From: a bacterium
GTDB taxonomy: Bacteria; Desulfobacterota_D; UBA1144
Length of the DNA stretch: 35,653 bases
Assembly: GCA_002708105.2 (NCBI GenBank)
Contig: PAOQ02000003.1
Location: 1-35,653, forward strand
Direction of reading: 5' to 3'
A model generated the notes under the pieces. That model saw only the letters and a list, made by a program, of their open reading frames with translations, did no database searches and was not told the DNA's origin. Each line of letters opens with the position of its first letter. The first letter of the stretch is position 1. A program made the position numbers and the translations under genes. Shown in pieces: positions 15,801 through 24,412 of this stretch.

Positions 15801-16736
15801 ATGGATAATAAATTTTGGCAATCCAAAGTTGATATTGATAATGTTGATAAGCGATTAGATATATTTTTAGCAGAGAGTTTTCCTGATAAATCTAGATCTT
15901 ATATATCTAAACTTATTAAAGATAAGTTTATTTCTTGCAACGGATTAAAAACAAAACCATCATATAAGCTTAGATTAAATGATTCGATTACAGTTTCTTT
16001 CCCTGAAGTTAAGAAGTCATCATTAGAGCCATTTGATTTACCTCTAAATTTTCTTTATGAGGATAATGACTTAGTAGCTATTGAAAAACCCACCATGTTA
16101 TCTGTTCATGCGGGAGCAGGTATAAATTCTCCAACCCTAGTAAATGCACTATTGTTTCACTGTAAAAATCTTTCAGGAATAGGTGGGTTCTTAAGGCCTG
16201 GGATTGTTCATAGGCTCGACAAAGAAACCTCCGGAGTAATGATAGTTGCAAAAAATGACTTTTCTCATTCAAGACTTTCAGATCAATTTAGAGATAGAAC
16301 TATAAAAAAATCTTATCTTGCAATTGTCCATGGCATACCAGACAAGGATGAAGGTTTCATTAATCTTAAGATTGGAAGAGATATTAACAATAGGATTAAA
16401 ATTTCAAAGAATTCTAAATCATTAAGAATCGCAGAAACTAAATGGAGAAAGAAAGAGGTTTTAGAGAATTTTTCATTACTTGAGGCTTTCCCATTAACAG
16501 GAAGAACTCATCAAATTAGGGTTCATCTTGATTCAATAGGCCATCCAATAGTTGGGGATAAACTTTATGGGAAAGGGTTTAAATCGAGCTTAAGTTCTAC
16601 ACTAAAAAAAAGAGCTGAAAGACATTTGTTACACGCAAATTCGATAGAGTTTAGGCACCCTAGAACTGAGAAAGTAGTTAAAATAGATTCAAAAATTCCA
16701 AAAGATTTTTCTAATTTTATTGAGGCTTTAAAGTGA
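15801..16736 (+). CDS. rluD: RluD-type 23S rRNA pseudouridine synthase
   Basis: RluA/RluD-family enzyme that isomerises uridine in 23S rRNA. Residues 15-70 form an S4 RNA-binding domain (KRLDIFLAESFPDKSRSYIS, then KLRLNDSITV). The catalytic domain has LYEDNDLVAIEKPTMLSVHAG, then the signature GIVHRLDKETSGVMIVA with catalytic Asp 140, and LTGRTHQIRVHLDSIGHPIVGD. At 311 residues it has the length of RluD rather than RluA or RluC, but exact target uridines cannot be read from sequence. Its TGA overlaps the GTG start of pgeF (GTGA), so the two are coupled. Confidence 0.92.
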   Translation: MDNKFWQSKVDIDNVDKRLDIFLAESFPDKSRSYISKLIKDKFISCNGLKTKPSYKLRLNDSITVSFPEVKKSSLEPFDLPLNFLYEDNDLVAIEKPTMLSVHAGAGINSPTLVNALLFHCKNLSGIGGFLRPGIVHRLDKETSGVMIVAKNDFSHSRLSDQFRDRTIKKSYLAIVHGIPDKDEGFINLKIGRDINNRIKISKNSKSLRIAETKWRKKEVLENFSLLEAFPLTGRTHQIRVHLDSIGHPIVGDKLYGKGFKSSLSSTLKKRAERHLLHANSIEFRHPRTEKVVKIDSKIPKDFSNFIEALK

Positions 16737-17398
16737 AACAAGCTGGCTTTATACAATCGAATATTATTAATGAAAATAAATTAATTCAACATTATTTTGG
16801 TAATAGAGATTTTGTCGTACCAGATCAAGAGAATGTTTTTTTTCTAAATCAAATACATAGTGATAAATTTATTAATTTGGATGATATTGTCTCATTAGAT
16901 AAAAAAATTGAAGGTGATGCAGTAATAACTTCCAAGAAAAATATTTTTGTTGGAGTTAGAACAGCTGATTGTTCTCCTATTCTATTAACTTCCAAGGACT
17001 CAGCTTTTGTAGCAGCAGTTCATTCAGGATGGAGAGGAACTTATAATAAAATTATTGAAAATGTAATTGAAGAAATTTTAGGAAGGTATAAATGTTTAAA
17101 ATCTGATTTACTATGTGCTATTGGACCTTCAATTGGACAATGTTGTTACGAGGTTGGGGAACCAATGGCTAAGAAGTTTAATAAGAAATTTATTTTAAAT
17201 AATAATGATCTAAAACTGGTTAATAAAAAATATCTACTTAATCTACCTGGTATAAACAAAAAAATTATTAATCAACTTGGGATTTCTAATGTAGAATTAT
17301 TGTCTGACTGTACTCATTGTTTGAAAAGTTACTTTTCTTATCGAAGAGATGGTTCTAGAGTAAATAATCAGATTAGTATTATTAAATCTTTAATATAA
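16733..17398 (+). CDS. pgeF: PgeF/YfiH laccase-domain protein (cell-wall editing, purine nucleoside-active)
   Basis: Member of the DUF152/YfiH family, earlier called polyphenol oxidase. Homologues act in peptidoglycan editing and on purine nucleosides. The zinc ligands of the family are visible as His 42 (LNQIHSD), Cys 80 (VRTADCSPILL) and His 97 (AAVHSGWRGT). IGPSIGQCCYEVGEP and the CTHCLKSYFSYRRDG motif complete the pattern. The 221-residue length is normal. It starts with GTG overlapping the rluD stop; rluD-pgeF pairing is widespread in bacteria. Confidence 0.92.
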   Translation: MKQAGFIQSNIINENKLIQHYFGNRDFVVPDQENVFFLNQIHSDKFINLDDIVSLDKKIEGDAVITSKKNIFVGVRTADCSPILLTSKDSAFVAAVHSGWRGTYNKIIENVIEEILGRYKCLKSDLLCAIGPSIGQCCYEVGEPMAKKFNKKFILNNNDLKLVNKKYLLNLPGINKKIINQLGISNVELLSDCTHCLKSYFSYRRDGSRVNNQISIIKSLI

Positions 17399-17426
17399 AA
17401 TAATACTAACTTAGGAGGCGTTAAAA

Positions 17427-17861
17427 ATGTTAAATATTGGTTGTTTAGTTGTTAATGAGGATTATGACAGACTTAAATCTACGATGAAAGAAAACAAGTT
17501 ACCTCATTTTACTTATACACTTACAGTCACCGGTGCTCCCGAAGGCGGGACTTCGACCACATTAAAACTCTATGTTGTTGAATTAGTATCATCTAATCTA
17601 TCTATCGGGTTTACTCTTCCCCCTGACAAACCTATAGATAAAGAACTTGAAATAATATTTACGACTCAACCAACTGCAGATGTAAAAATGCCTGAAGACC
17701 TTAAATTAATATGCGACTTTTCTGAAGAGAAGAAAGATACAGAATATGCTGGCGAAAACTTAGAGAAGCTAGAATATATAGGATATTCATTGGAAAAGTT
17801 TTATGAAACCAAAAAAGCTACCTTTTATCTCTTTGATTATGAAGGGATAACAAAGATTTAA
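17427..17861 (+). CDS. Hypothetical protein (144 residues), strong ribosome-binding site
   Basis: I do not recognise the family. The product begins MLNIGCLVVNEDYDRLKST, has a possible strand-rich middle (YTLTVTGAPEGGTSTTLKLY, SIGFTLPPDKPIDKELEI), an acidic linker DFSEEKKDTEYAGENLEK, and ends YLFDYEGITKI. No signal peptide, membrane segment or catalytic motif is obvious; a cytosolic beta-rich fold is likely. A near-perfect AGGAGG Shine-Dalgarno lies 8 bases upstream of the ATG, stronger than that of most neighbours, so it may be well expressed. The stretch near 17530-17570 is more GC-rich than the surroundings. It sits 28 bases after pgeF and 4 bases before argG. Confidence 0.7.
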   Translation: MLNIGCLVVNEDYDRLKSTMKENKLPHFTYTLTVTGAPEGGTSTTLKLYVVELVSSNLSIGFTLPPDKPIDKELEIIFTTQPTADVKMPEDLKLICDFSEEKKDTEYAGENLEKLEYIGYSLEKFYETKKATFYLFDYEGITKI

Positions 17862-17865
17862 TTAT

Positions 17866-19062
17866 ATGAAAAAGAGATCTATAGTTCTTGCATATTCAGG
17901 TGGGTTAGATACCTCTATAATATTACACTGGTTAAAAGAGAATTATAATGCAGATATTATTGCTTACATTGCAGACTTAGGTCAAGGCGAAAACCTCCAA
18001 GCCATAGCAAAAAGAGCTAAAAAGGTTGGTGCAAAAAAGGTATACGTTGAGAATCTTAGAAATGAATTTGTTAAAGATTTTATTTTTCCTATGATTCAAG
18101 CAAGTTCAGTATATGAAGGAAATTATTTACTAGGGACTTCGATTGCTAGACCATTAATTGCTAAGAGGCAAATTGAAATAGCAAAAAAAGAAAAATCCTT
18201 TGCAGTCTCTCATGGTTCAACAGGAAAAGGGAATGATCAAATAAGGTTTGAGCTATCATTCAATGCTCTTAATCCTGATATAGAGATTATTGCTCCATGG
18301 AGGATTTGGAATCTTAAGTCCAGAGAAGATTGTATTCAATACGCAAGAAAAAATAAGATTTCGGTACCTGTAACAAAAAGTAAGCCATATAGTTGTGATA
18401 GAAATATCTATCATATTAGTTATGAAGGAGGGGTCTTGGAGGATCCATGGACTGAGCCTCCAGTAGACATGTACGAGTCTGTTAAAATTCTTGAAAAAAC
18501 TCCTAATAAACCAACAAATCTTACTGTAAGTTTTAAAGAAGGAGTGCCTATAGCTTTAAACAATAAGAAACTTTCCCCAGTTTCCTTACTCGAAACCGTT
18601 AATAAAATAGGCGGCTTAAACGGCGTAGGTGTTGTTGATATAGTAGAGAATCGTTTTGTTGGAATGAAGTCAAGAGGAGTATATGAAACCCCTGGAGGTA
18701 CAATTCTGAATATAGCCCATAGAGCCATGGAATCTTTAACTATGGATAGAGAAGTTATGCATATTCGCGACTCATTAGTTCCAAAAATTTCTCAGCTGAT
18801 TTATAATGGTTTTTGGTTTTCTCCCGAAATGTCTTCAGTAATGGCTTTAGTTAAGGAGTCACAAAAAAATGTTTCAGGGGATGTAAGGTTAAAAATATTT
18901 AAAGGTAATGTTGTTGTATCTGGAAGAAGATCAAAATCCTCTTTGTATAATTCAAAATTAGCTACTTTCGAAGAAGATAACTTATATAATCAAGAAGATG
19001 CTACTGGGTTTATTAAGCTCAATTCACTTAGACTTATTTTAGATAAGCTTAAAAATAAATGA
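17866..19062 (+). CDS. argG: Argininosuccinate synthase
   Basis: Joins citrulline and aspartate using ATP in arginine synthesis, releasing pyrophosphate. The 398-residue product has the N-type ATP pyrophosphatase P-loop AYSGGLDTSIILHWL (9-23), IAYIADLGQGE, then SHGSTGKGNDQIRFE and APWRIWNLKSREDCI. Then the SCDRNIYHISYEGGVLEDPW segment and SRGVYETPGGTIL, all typical. argH is not adjacent. It follows the hypothetical gene by 4 bases and its TGA overlaps the queA start (ATGA), so it is co-transcribed with queA. Confidence 0.97.
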   Translation: MKKRSIVLAYSGGLDTSIILHWLKENYNADIIAYIADLGQGENLQAIAKRAKKVGAKKVYVENLRNEFVKDFIFPMIQASSVYEGNYLLGTSIARPLIAKRQIEIAKKEKSFAVSHGSTGKGNDQIRFELSFNALNPDIEIIAPWRIWNLKSREDCIQYARKNKISVPVTKSKPYSCDRNIYHISYEGGVLEDPWTEPPVDMYESVKILEKTPNKPTNLTVSFKEGVPIALNNKKLSPVSLLETVNKIGGLNGVGVVDIVENRFVGMKSRGVYETPGGTILNIAHRAMESLTMDREVMHIRDSLVPKISQLIYNGFWFSPEMSSVMALVKESQKNVSGDVRLKIFKGNVVVSGRRSKSSLYNSKLATFEEDNLYNQEDATGFIKLNSLRLILDKLKNK

Positions 19063-20063
19063 ATCTATCAAAATATGATTTCAACTTGCCTAAAGAGCAA
19101 ATTGCAAACAGACCAAAAAAGCCCAGAGGCTCATCTAGGCTCTTAGTAGTTGAAAAGAAAACTGGAAAAATTACCTCTACAACTTTTGATAAGATAGTAG
19201 ATTATTTCTCTCCAAACGACTTGTTTATTTTTAATAATACAAAAGTAGCCCCATTGTCTTTAATTTTAAAAGATAATATGGATAAGGAGAGAAAAATACT
19301 ATTAGTAGAGGAGCTACAGAAAGATATATGGAAAGTATTAACCAAAAGACCAAAACCTCAGACTTTTAATCTTTCTGATGGATTGACCTGTAAGCTATAT
19401 AAAAATTATAATGACAATGATTGGCTAATTAAATTTAATAAAGATTCACAGCTATTTATTGATAAGTATGGAATGATGCCGATACCACCATACCTCAATA
19501 GAGAGGCAGATGCAGCTGATTTTATTGATTACCAAACAGTTTATGCGAAAGTCTCAGGCTCTATTGCTGCACCTACAGCGGGGCTTCATTTTAACGAAAG
19601 TATATTAAATAAAATTAGAGAGAAAAAAATTGAAACTAAATTTCTTACATTACATGTTGGTATGGGGACCTTTATACCTATTAAAGTTGAAGACGTCGAG
19701 AACCATAAAATGCATAAGGAAAAATTCTTTGTGGAGTCAGATTTAATTAAAAATATCTACGATGTAAAGGGTGCGGGAGGTAGAACTCTTAGCGTAGGCA
19801 CAACAACTTTGAGGGCCCTAGAGGGCTCAAATCTATGTGGGAAAAAATATGATCAATGGTTTGAAACAGATATATTTATCACCGAAGGGTTTGATTTTAC
19901 TCTAACAGATTCTTTACTTACAAATTTTCATTTGCCAAAATCCACCTTGTTAGTATTGATTTCATCTTTTTTGGGATATGAATTAACAAAGTTATCTTAT
20001 GAATTTGCTATTAAAGAAAAGTTCAATTTTTATAGTTATGGGGATGCTATGCTTATAATTTAA
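19059..20063 (+). CDS. queA: S-adenosylmethionine:tRNA ribosyltransferase-isomerase
   Basis: Transfers the ribosyl moiety of SAM to 7-aminomethyl-7-deazaguanine in tRNA, forming epoxyqueuosine. Seen: the N-terminus YDFNLPKEQIANRPKKPRG, LFIFNNTKVAPLSL, MMPIPPYLNREADAADFIDYQ, VYAKVSGSIAAPTAGLHF, LHVGMGTFIPIKVEDVENH, GTTTLRALEG and NFHLPKSTLLVLISSFLGYE. The 334-residue length is normal. It overlaps argG by 4 bases. Other queuosine genes (tgt, queC-F) are not in the window. Confidence 0.96.
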   Translation: MNLSKYDFNLPKEQIANRPKKPRGSSRLLVVEKKTGKITSTTFDKIVDYFSPNDLFIFNNTKVAPLSLILKDNMDKERKILLVEELQKDIWKVLTKRPKPQTFNLSDGLTCKLYKNYNDNDWLIKFNKDSQLFIDKYGMMPIPPYLNREADAADFIDYQTVYAKVSGSIAAPTAGLHFNESILNKIREKKIETKFLTLHVGMGTFIPIKVEDVENHKMHKEKFFVESDLIKNIYDVKGAGGRTLSVGTTTLRALEGSNLCGKKYDQWFETDIFITEGFDFTLTDSLLTNFHLPKSTLLVLISSFLGYELTKLSYEFAIKEKFNFYSYGDAMLII

Positions 20064-20070
20064 GTGCTCC

Positions 20071-20096
20071 TTCAAATTGCATTATGTGAATTTGAA
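20071..20096. repeat. Perfect 8-bp inverted repeat upstream of aroC
   Basis: TTCAAATT (20071-20078), 10-base spacer, AATTTGAA (20089-20096), immediately followed by TATAAA (20097-20102), which could be a -10 box for aroC. It could be an operator, a weak hairpin, or chance in AT-rich DNA. There is no T-run after it, so it is not a classical terminator of queA. Confidence 0.4.
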
Positions 20097-20111
20097 TATA
20101 AAATCATTTAA

Positions 20112-21194
20112 ATGTCGGGAAATTCATTTGGAAATATATTCAGAATAACTACTTGGGGAGAATCTCATGGTAAAGCTTTAGGCGTTGTGATTGATGGATG
20201 TCCTGCGGGTTTAAAAATAAAAGAAAAAGATATACAAGTTGAACTTGATAGAAGGCGGCCTGGTCAGAGTAGATATACAACACAAAGAAAAGAAGCAGAC
20301 AAAGTTGAATTTTTATCTGGAATATTTAAGGGTGTCACAACCGGAACTCCAATCTCTATGTTGATACCGAATGTAGATGCTATATCAAAGTCTTATGAAA
20401 ATTTTAAAGATATATATAGACCTGGTCACGCAGATTTTAGCTACGATGAAAAATATGGCGTAAGAGATTACAGAGGTGGTGGAAGATCATCTAATAGGGA
20501 AACTGTTGGGAGAGTTGCAGCTGGTGCAATAGCAAAGAAAATTTTGACTTCTATGAAAATTAAAACATTTGGCTTTGTTGCCCAAATTGGCAATATAAAA
20601 TCAGAAAATATAGATGTTAAGTTTATTGAAAAAAATCCATTAAGGATTGCTGATAAAAACAAATTAAATGAAATGACTGATCTGATTGACTCTGTAAGAA
20701 AGGAAGGAGATTCGATTGGAGGAGTTATTGAAGTTCGATCAACAGGAGTACCAGCAGGTTTAGGATCCCCAGTGTTTGAAAAATTTGATGCTAGATTGGC
20801 ATCGGCAATAATGGGAATAGGGGGTGTTAGAGGATTTGAGATTGGTATGGGTTTTTCCGTAGCTGCAATGAAGGGATCTGAAACTAATGATATTATGCTG
20901 GGTAAGTCAAATGGAAAGGTGAAATTTAAAACCAATAATGCTGGTGGAATATTGGGCGGAATCACAAACGGTAACGATATTGTATTGAGATTTGCTTTGA
21001 AGCCTACATCTTCAATCTCACAGGTTCAAAAATCTATAAACAGTAAAGGTAAATCAAAAAATTTACAAGTTAAAGGGAGGCATGATCCGTGCTTATGTCC
21101 TCGGGCTGTTCCAATAGCCGAAGCTATGGTCAACCTCGTGCTTTTAGATTGTATTTTAGAAAACCAGACATCAAATATTAAAAAAATTAAGTAA
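20112..21194 (+). CDS. aroC: Chorismate synthase
   Basis: Last step of the shikimate pathway, converting EPSP to chorismate with reduced FMN. Signature regions: GNIFRITTWGESHGKALGVVIDG at the start (with the conserved His in GESHG), DRRRPGQSRYTTQRKE, DIYRPGHADFSYDEKYG, DYRGGGRSSNRETVGRVAAG, the GGILGGITNG loop and GRHDPCLCPRAVPIAEAM. The 360-residue length is normal for bacteria. It follows queA after 48 bases, and converges on the aminotransferase gene with a 5-base gap. Confidence 0.97.
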   Translation: MSGNSFGNIFRITTWGESHGKALGVVIDGCPAGLKIKEKDIQVELDRRRPGQSRYTTQRKEADKVEFLSGIFKGVTTGTPISMLIPNVDAISKSYENFKDIYRPGHADFSYDEKYGVRDYRGGGRSSNRETVGRVAAGAIAKKILTSMKIKTFGFVAQIGNIKSENIDVKFIEKNPLRIADKNKLNEMTDLIDSVRKEGDSIGGVIEVRSTGVPAGLGSPVFEKFDARLASAIMGIGGVRGFEIGMGFSVAAMKGSETNDIMLGKSNGKVKFKTNNAGGILGGITNGNDIVLRFALKPTSSISQVQKSINSKGKSKNLQVKGRHDPCLCPRAVPIAEAMVNLVLLDCILENQTSNIKKIK

Positions 21195-21199
21195 AATTT

Positions 21200-22339
21200 T
21201 TATAGCTTATCAAGAATACTTGTAGCTTTTGCTACACCTGCACCCGAATCAAATTTGTGACCTAATTCTGACAATATTCCCTCAACTCCAGCTATAACTG
21301 CTATTATGTCGCCCTTATCAACATATCCCATATGGGTTATTCTAAAAATCTTTCCTTTTGCTTGATCTTGTCCACCAGCAACTATCATTCCATATTTTTC
21401 TTTTAAACCTTTTATTATAAGACTTGCGTCTACACCTTCAGGTGCTTTAATCACTGAAAGTGCAGTGCTTGTGCATCCTTCGGCGAAATTCTCGAGACCT
21501 ATTGCTTTAAATCCTTCAACTGTTGCTTCGGACAAAATAGCATGTCTTTTGAATAATGACTCCAATCCAATTTTATCAAAATATCCTAAAACAGCATTTA
21601 ATCCAATCACGAGAGTAACTGCTGGAGTCCATGGAGATGTTTTTTTTAAACTATTTTTATGTGCTTGAGTTAAATCTAAATAAAATTTAGGTAAGTCGGA
21701 TTTTTTGCTAAATTCCCATGCCTTTTGGCTAAGAACAATAAAGGCTAGACCAGGAGGCATCATAAATGCTTTTTGTGAGCCACCGATCAAAATATCTATA
21801 CCCCAATTATCAAATTCAACAGGAAAAGCTCCTACTGCAGTTATGCCATCTACGATTAGTATAATATCATTCCTATCTTTTGTTAGTTTAGCGATATCTT
21901 TTATAGGATGCTCAACACCCGTAGAAGTTTCACTAGCTTGGACTAAGATTGCTTTGATGTCACTGTTCCCTTTTAAAATTTCTTTAATTTGTAAAGGTTG
22001 AACTGCATGGCCCCATTCGACCTTGTGTTCGATAGTTTCAACACCATATGCCTTACATATTTTTAACCATCTTTCACCAAACTTTCCCCCATTGATAACG
22101 AGGGCTTTATCACCTTTACTTAATGTATTAGATATTGCAGCATCCATAGCACCGGTACCAGAGGATGCAAGTATTAAAACTTCTTCTTTAGTCATGAATA
22201 CTTTTTTTAGCCCCTCGGTTGCTTTGGAAAAAATTGCCTCAAACTCTTCAGTTCTATGGTGAATAATTGGTTTTGCCATTTCCAGCATAACAAATTCTGG
22301 AACTGGAACTGGGCCTGGTGTTAAAACGTAATTTTTCAA
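21200..22339 (-). CDS. Class V PLP aminotransferase (alanine/serine-glyoxylate type)
   Basis: A fold-type I aminotransferase of the serine-pyruvate/alanine-glyoxylate family, also annotated in many bacteria as soluble hydrogenase small subunit. Seen: LTPGPVPVPEFVMLEMAKP, IIHHRTEEFEAIF, LASSGTGAMDAAISN, VDGITAVGAFPVEFDNWGID, and the PLP-binding Lys 190 in GGSQKAFMMPPG. The 379-residue length is normal. In several non-gammaproteobacterial groups a member of this family sits next to serA and may act on phosphoserine or serine; serA is not here, so the substrate is open. The start is a TTG at 22339 with GGGGAG six bases upstream; no ATG gives the conserved N-terminus. Confidence 0.9.
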   Translation of the reverse strand: MKNYVLTPGPVPVPEFVMLEMAKPIIHHRTEEFEAIFSKATEGLKKVFMTKEEVLILASSGTGAMDAAISNTLSKGDKALVINGGKFGERWLKICKAYGVETIEHKVEWGHAVQPLQIKEILKGNSDIKAILVQASETSTGVEHPIKDIAKLTKDRNDIILIVDGITAVGAFPVEFDNWGIDILIGGSQKAFMMPPGLAFIVLSQKAWEFSKKSDLPKFYLDLTQAHKNSLKKTSPWTPAVTLVIGLNAVLGYFDKIGLESLFKRHAILSEATVEGFKAIGLENFAEGCTSTALSVIKAPEGVDASLIIKGLKEKYGMIVAGGQDQAKGKIFRITHMGYVDKGDIIAVIAGVEGILSELGHKFDSGAGVAKATSILDKL

Positions 22340-22363
22340 TATATACTCCCCTAAGATAATAAA

Positions 22364-22386
22364 AATGTTAAGTTTAATATAACATT
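22364..22386. repeat. Perfect 7-bp inverted repeat in the divergent aminotransferase/prfB gap
   Basis: AATGTTA (22364-22370), 9-base spacer, TAACATT (22380-22386), centred between the start codons of two divergent genes. The position suits an operator or overlapping promoters. Only AT-rich bases are involved, so chance is possible. Confidence 0.35.
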
Positions 22387-22403
22387 AATTGTTGAGTTAA
22401 AAA

Positions 22404-23502
22404 ATGATTGAATTAAACCAAGCCTTAAAAATTTTAACAAAAAAACTTGAGACTATTAGAGGCTATCTTTGACCTTACTAATCTAGAAATTGAGTTAAAC
22501 AAATTAGTATCTATGACTGAGAAAAATGATTTTTGGTCAGATAAAAAAAATGCACAGTCTATTTTAAAAGAAATTTCAATCATAAATAAGAAACTAGATT
22601 CTTTTAAATCTTTGGACAAAGACCTTATAGATTTAAAAGAAATTAGTGAAATTTATAAAGATGATGAAATTGATAAGAATACGTTAAAAGAAATAAATGA
22701 TTCGTTGTCTTCTTTGACTGAATCAATTGAAGCATTTGAAATTAAAGTTATGTTATCTGGGAAGGATGACAGTAAGAATGCTATTCTATCAATTAATTCT
22801 GGTGCAGGTGGAACAGAAGCGCAAGACTGGGCTAGTATGTTATCAAGAATGTATTTTCGATATTCAGAAATAAACAATTTCAAAGCAGAATTCTTAGATT
22901 TTTTAGATGGTGAAGAAGCAGGTTTGAAGAATTGTACAATCCTTATTAAAGGCGAATATGCATATGGATATTTAAAAAATGAAATAGGGGTTCATAGATT
23001 AGTTCGAATCTCACCTTTTGATTCAAACAAAAGAAGACATACTTCTTTCGCTTCAGTTTCAGTCTCACCAGAAGTTGAGGTAGATATAGATATTCAAATT
23101 GATGATAAGGATTTAAAAATTGATACTTTTAGAGCTGCTGGGGCAGGTGGCCAACATGTCAACAAGACTGATTCTGCTGTTAGGATAACTCATGTACCTT
23201 CGGGAATTGTTGTTGGGTGTCAGAATCAAAGATCACAACATCAAAATAGGAATGCAGCATTAAAGATTCTTTCGTCAAAACTTTATGAACTAGAGCTCGA
23301 TAAATTAAAGGATAAAGAAAAAGAATTAAATTCAGAAAAAAAAGAAATTGGATGGGGTAGTCAAGTTAGATCATATGTTTTGCATCCATATAGGATGGTG
23401 AAAGACCACAGGATCGATAGTGAAATAGGGGATGTGGACTCATTTTTGGATGGGAACATACAAAATCTAATAGAAAAGCTTTTATCTAAAGCGGATCCTT
23501 AG
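22404..23502 (+). CDS. prfB: Peptide chain release factor 2, with programmed +1 frameshift
   Basis: Recognises UGA and UAA stop codons and triggers peptide release. The gene is in two frames: ATG at 22404 reads 22 codons (MIELNQALKILTKKLETIRG, YL) to an in-frame TGA at 22470-22472. A +1 shift at CTT continues with GAC CTT ACT, giving RGYLDLTN as in other RF2 proteins. Total is 365 residues, the same as E. coli. SPF codon-recognition tripeptide is at 203-205 (RISPFDSN) and the catalytic GGQ at 248-250 (AAGAGGQHVNKTDSAVR). Read in one frame only, the gene would seem to start at a TTG at 22447 and lack its beginning. Confidence 0.96.
22458..22473 (+). promoter_or_regulatory. prfB programmed frameshift site
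   Basis: AGAGGC TAT CTT TGA C: an SD-like AGAGG, then TAT, the slippery CTT and the in-frame TGA followed by C. This matches the classic RF2 autoregulatory site, where low RF2 lets the ribosome slip +1 at CTT. The SD-like element is weaker than the usual AGGGGG but correctly spaced. Confidence 0.93.
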
Positions 23503-23539
23503 GGATACAAAATAATTTATCTGATTTATAATATATTTA

Positions 23540-24412
23540 ATGATTTTTGGTATTTTGGCAAAACCTAAGTTAAAAGGGTTTCAAAAAGTTGAAGAAACCT
23601 TATTAAATTTTTTTAAAAAAAGAAAAGATAAAGTTTTAATCCATAACTCTATAAAGAGGAAGAACACTGCTAATTCAAATATCCAATCTGTATCAAAAGA
23701 TGAACTGGTCAAAAGGTCCGATGTCTTAATTGTTCTGGGGGGAGATGGAACATTGCTTCATATTGCAGAAGATGCAGCAAAGAACAAGAAGCCTGTGTTA
23801 GGGGTTAATCTGGGGAATTTAGGTTTTCTGACTGAAACACCTTTAAGTAAATTAGAGTTATTATTAGACGAGTATCTTAAAGACAACCTAGTCTTAGACA
23901 CTAGAGAGTTATTGCAAGCAAAAATTTTGGAATCAAATCAAGTTATCTATAGTACTAGCTTTCTGAATGATGTTGTAATCAATAAAGGTGCTTTAGCAAA
24001 AATTATAAATTTAGATTTATTTATTGACGAATCCCTGGTCTCTAATATTCGCGCAGATGGAATAATATTCTCCACGCCAACAGGCTCCACTGCGTATTCT
24101 TTATCAGCTGGAGGACCAATTGTAACCCCAAAGTTGCCCTTAGTGATAATTACCCCTATATGCCCCCATACGTTATCAAATCGACCCTTGGTAATATCAA
24201 ATAAATCTTTAATCAAAGTTAAACTTGACTCAATAAATTCACCGGTTTTTACAACCTTTGATGGTGACTATAGCATGGAAATGGAATCAGGATTTGAGTT
24301 AGAAATTTCAAAATCACCACTGAAGTTAAAACTATTAAGATTGAAAGATACTAAATACTTCGATGTTCTAAAAGATAAATTGATGTGGAGTAATAATTAT
24401 GGACGAAAATAA
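23540..24412 (+). CDS. nadK: NAD kinase
   Basis: Phosphorylates NAD to NADP. The 290-residue product has the GGDGTLLH motif (67-74), GVNLGNLGFLTE, the LNDVVINKG segment (the NE/D motif, here Asn-Asp), and the Gly-rich DGIIFSTPTGSTAYSLSAGGPIV. TPICPHTLSNRPLVI is also typical. It follows prfB after 37 bases. Its last 14 bases overlap the start of the next gene in a different frame, indicating coupling. Confidence 0.95.
   Translation: MIFGILAKPKLKGFQKVEETLLNFFKKRKDKVLIHNSIKRKNTANSNIQSVSKDELVKRSDVLIVLGGDGTLLHIAEDAAKNKKPVLGVNLGNLGFLTETPLSKLELLLDEYLKDNLVLDTRELLQAKILESNQVIYSTSFLNDVVINKGALAKIINLDLFIDESLVSNIRADGIIFSTPTGSTAYSLSAGGPIVTPKLPLVIITPICPHTLSNRPLVISNKSLIKVKLDSINSPVFTTFDGDYSMEMESGFELEISKSPLKLKLLRLKDTKYFDVLKDKLMWSNNYGRK

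Noticed and set aside
20468-20965. Minus-strand open frame of 165 codons inside aroC
   Set aside because: Shadow frame: Pro/Ile/Ser-rich text with no family resemblance, wholly inside the conserved aroC, with no ribosome-binding site.
21705-22262. Plus-strand open frames opposite the aminotransferase gene
   Set aside because: Shadow frames; the minus-strand frame carries all conserved PLP-enzyme motifs.
22447-22470. TTG at 22447 as start of prfB
   Set aside because: The true start is the ATG at 22404 in another frame, joined by the programmed +1 shift; total length and the RGYLD junction match RF2.
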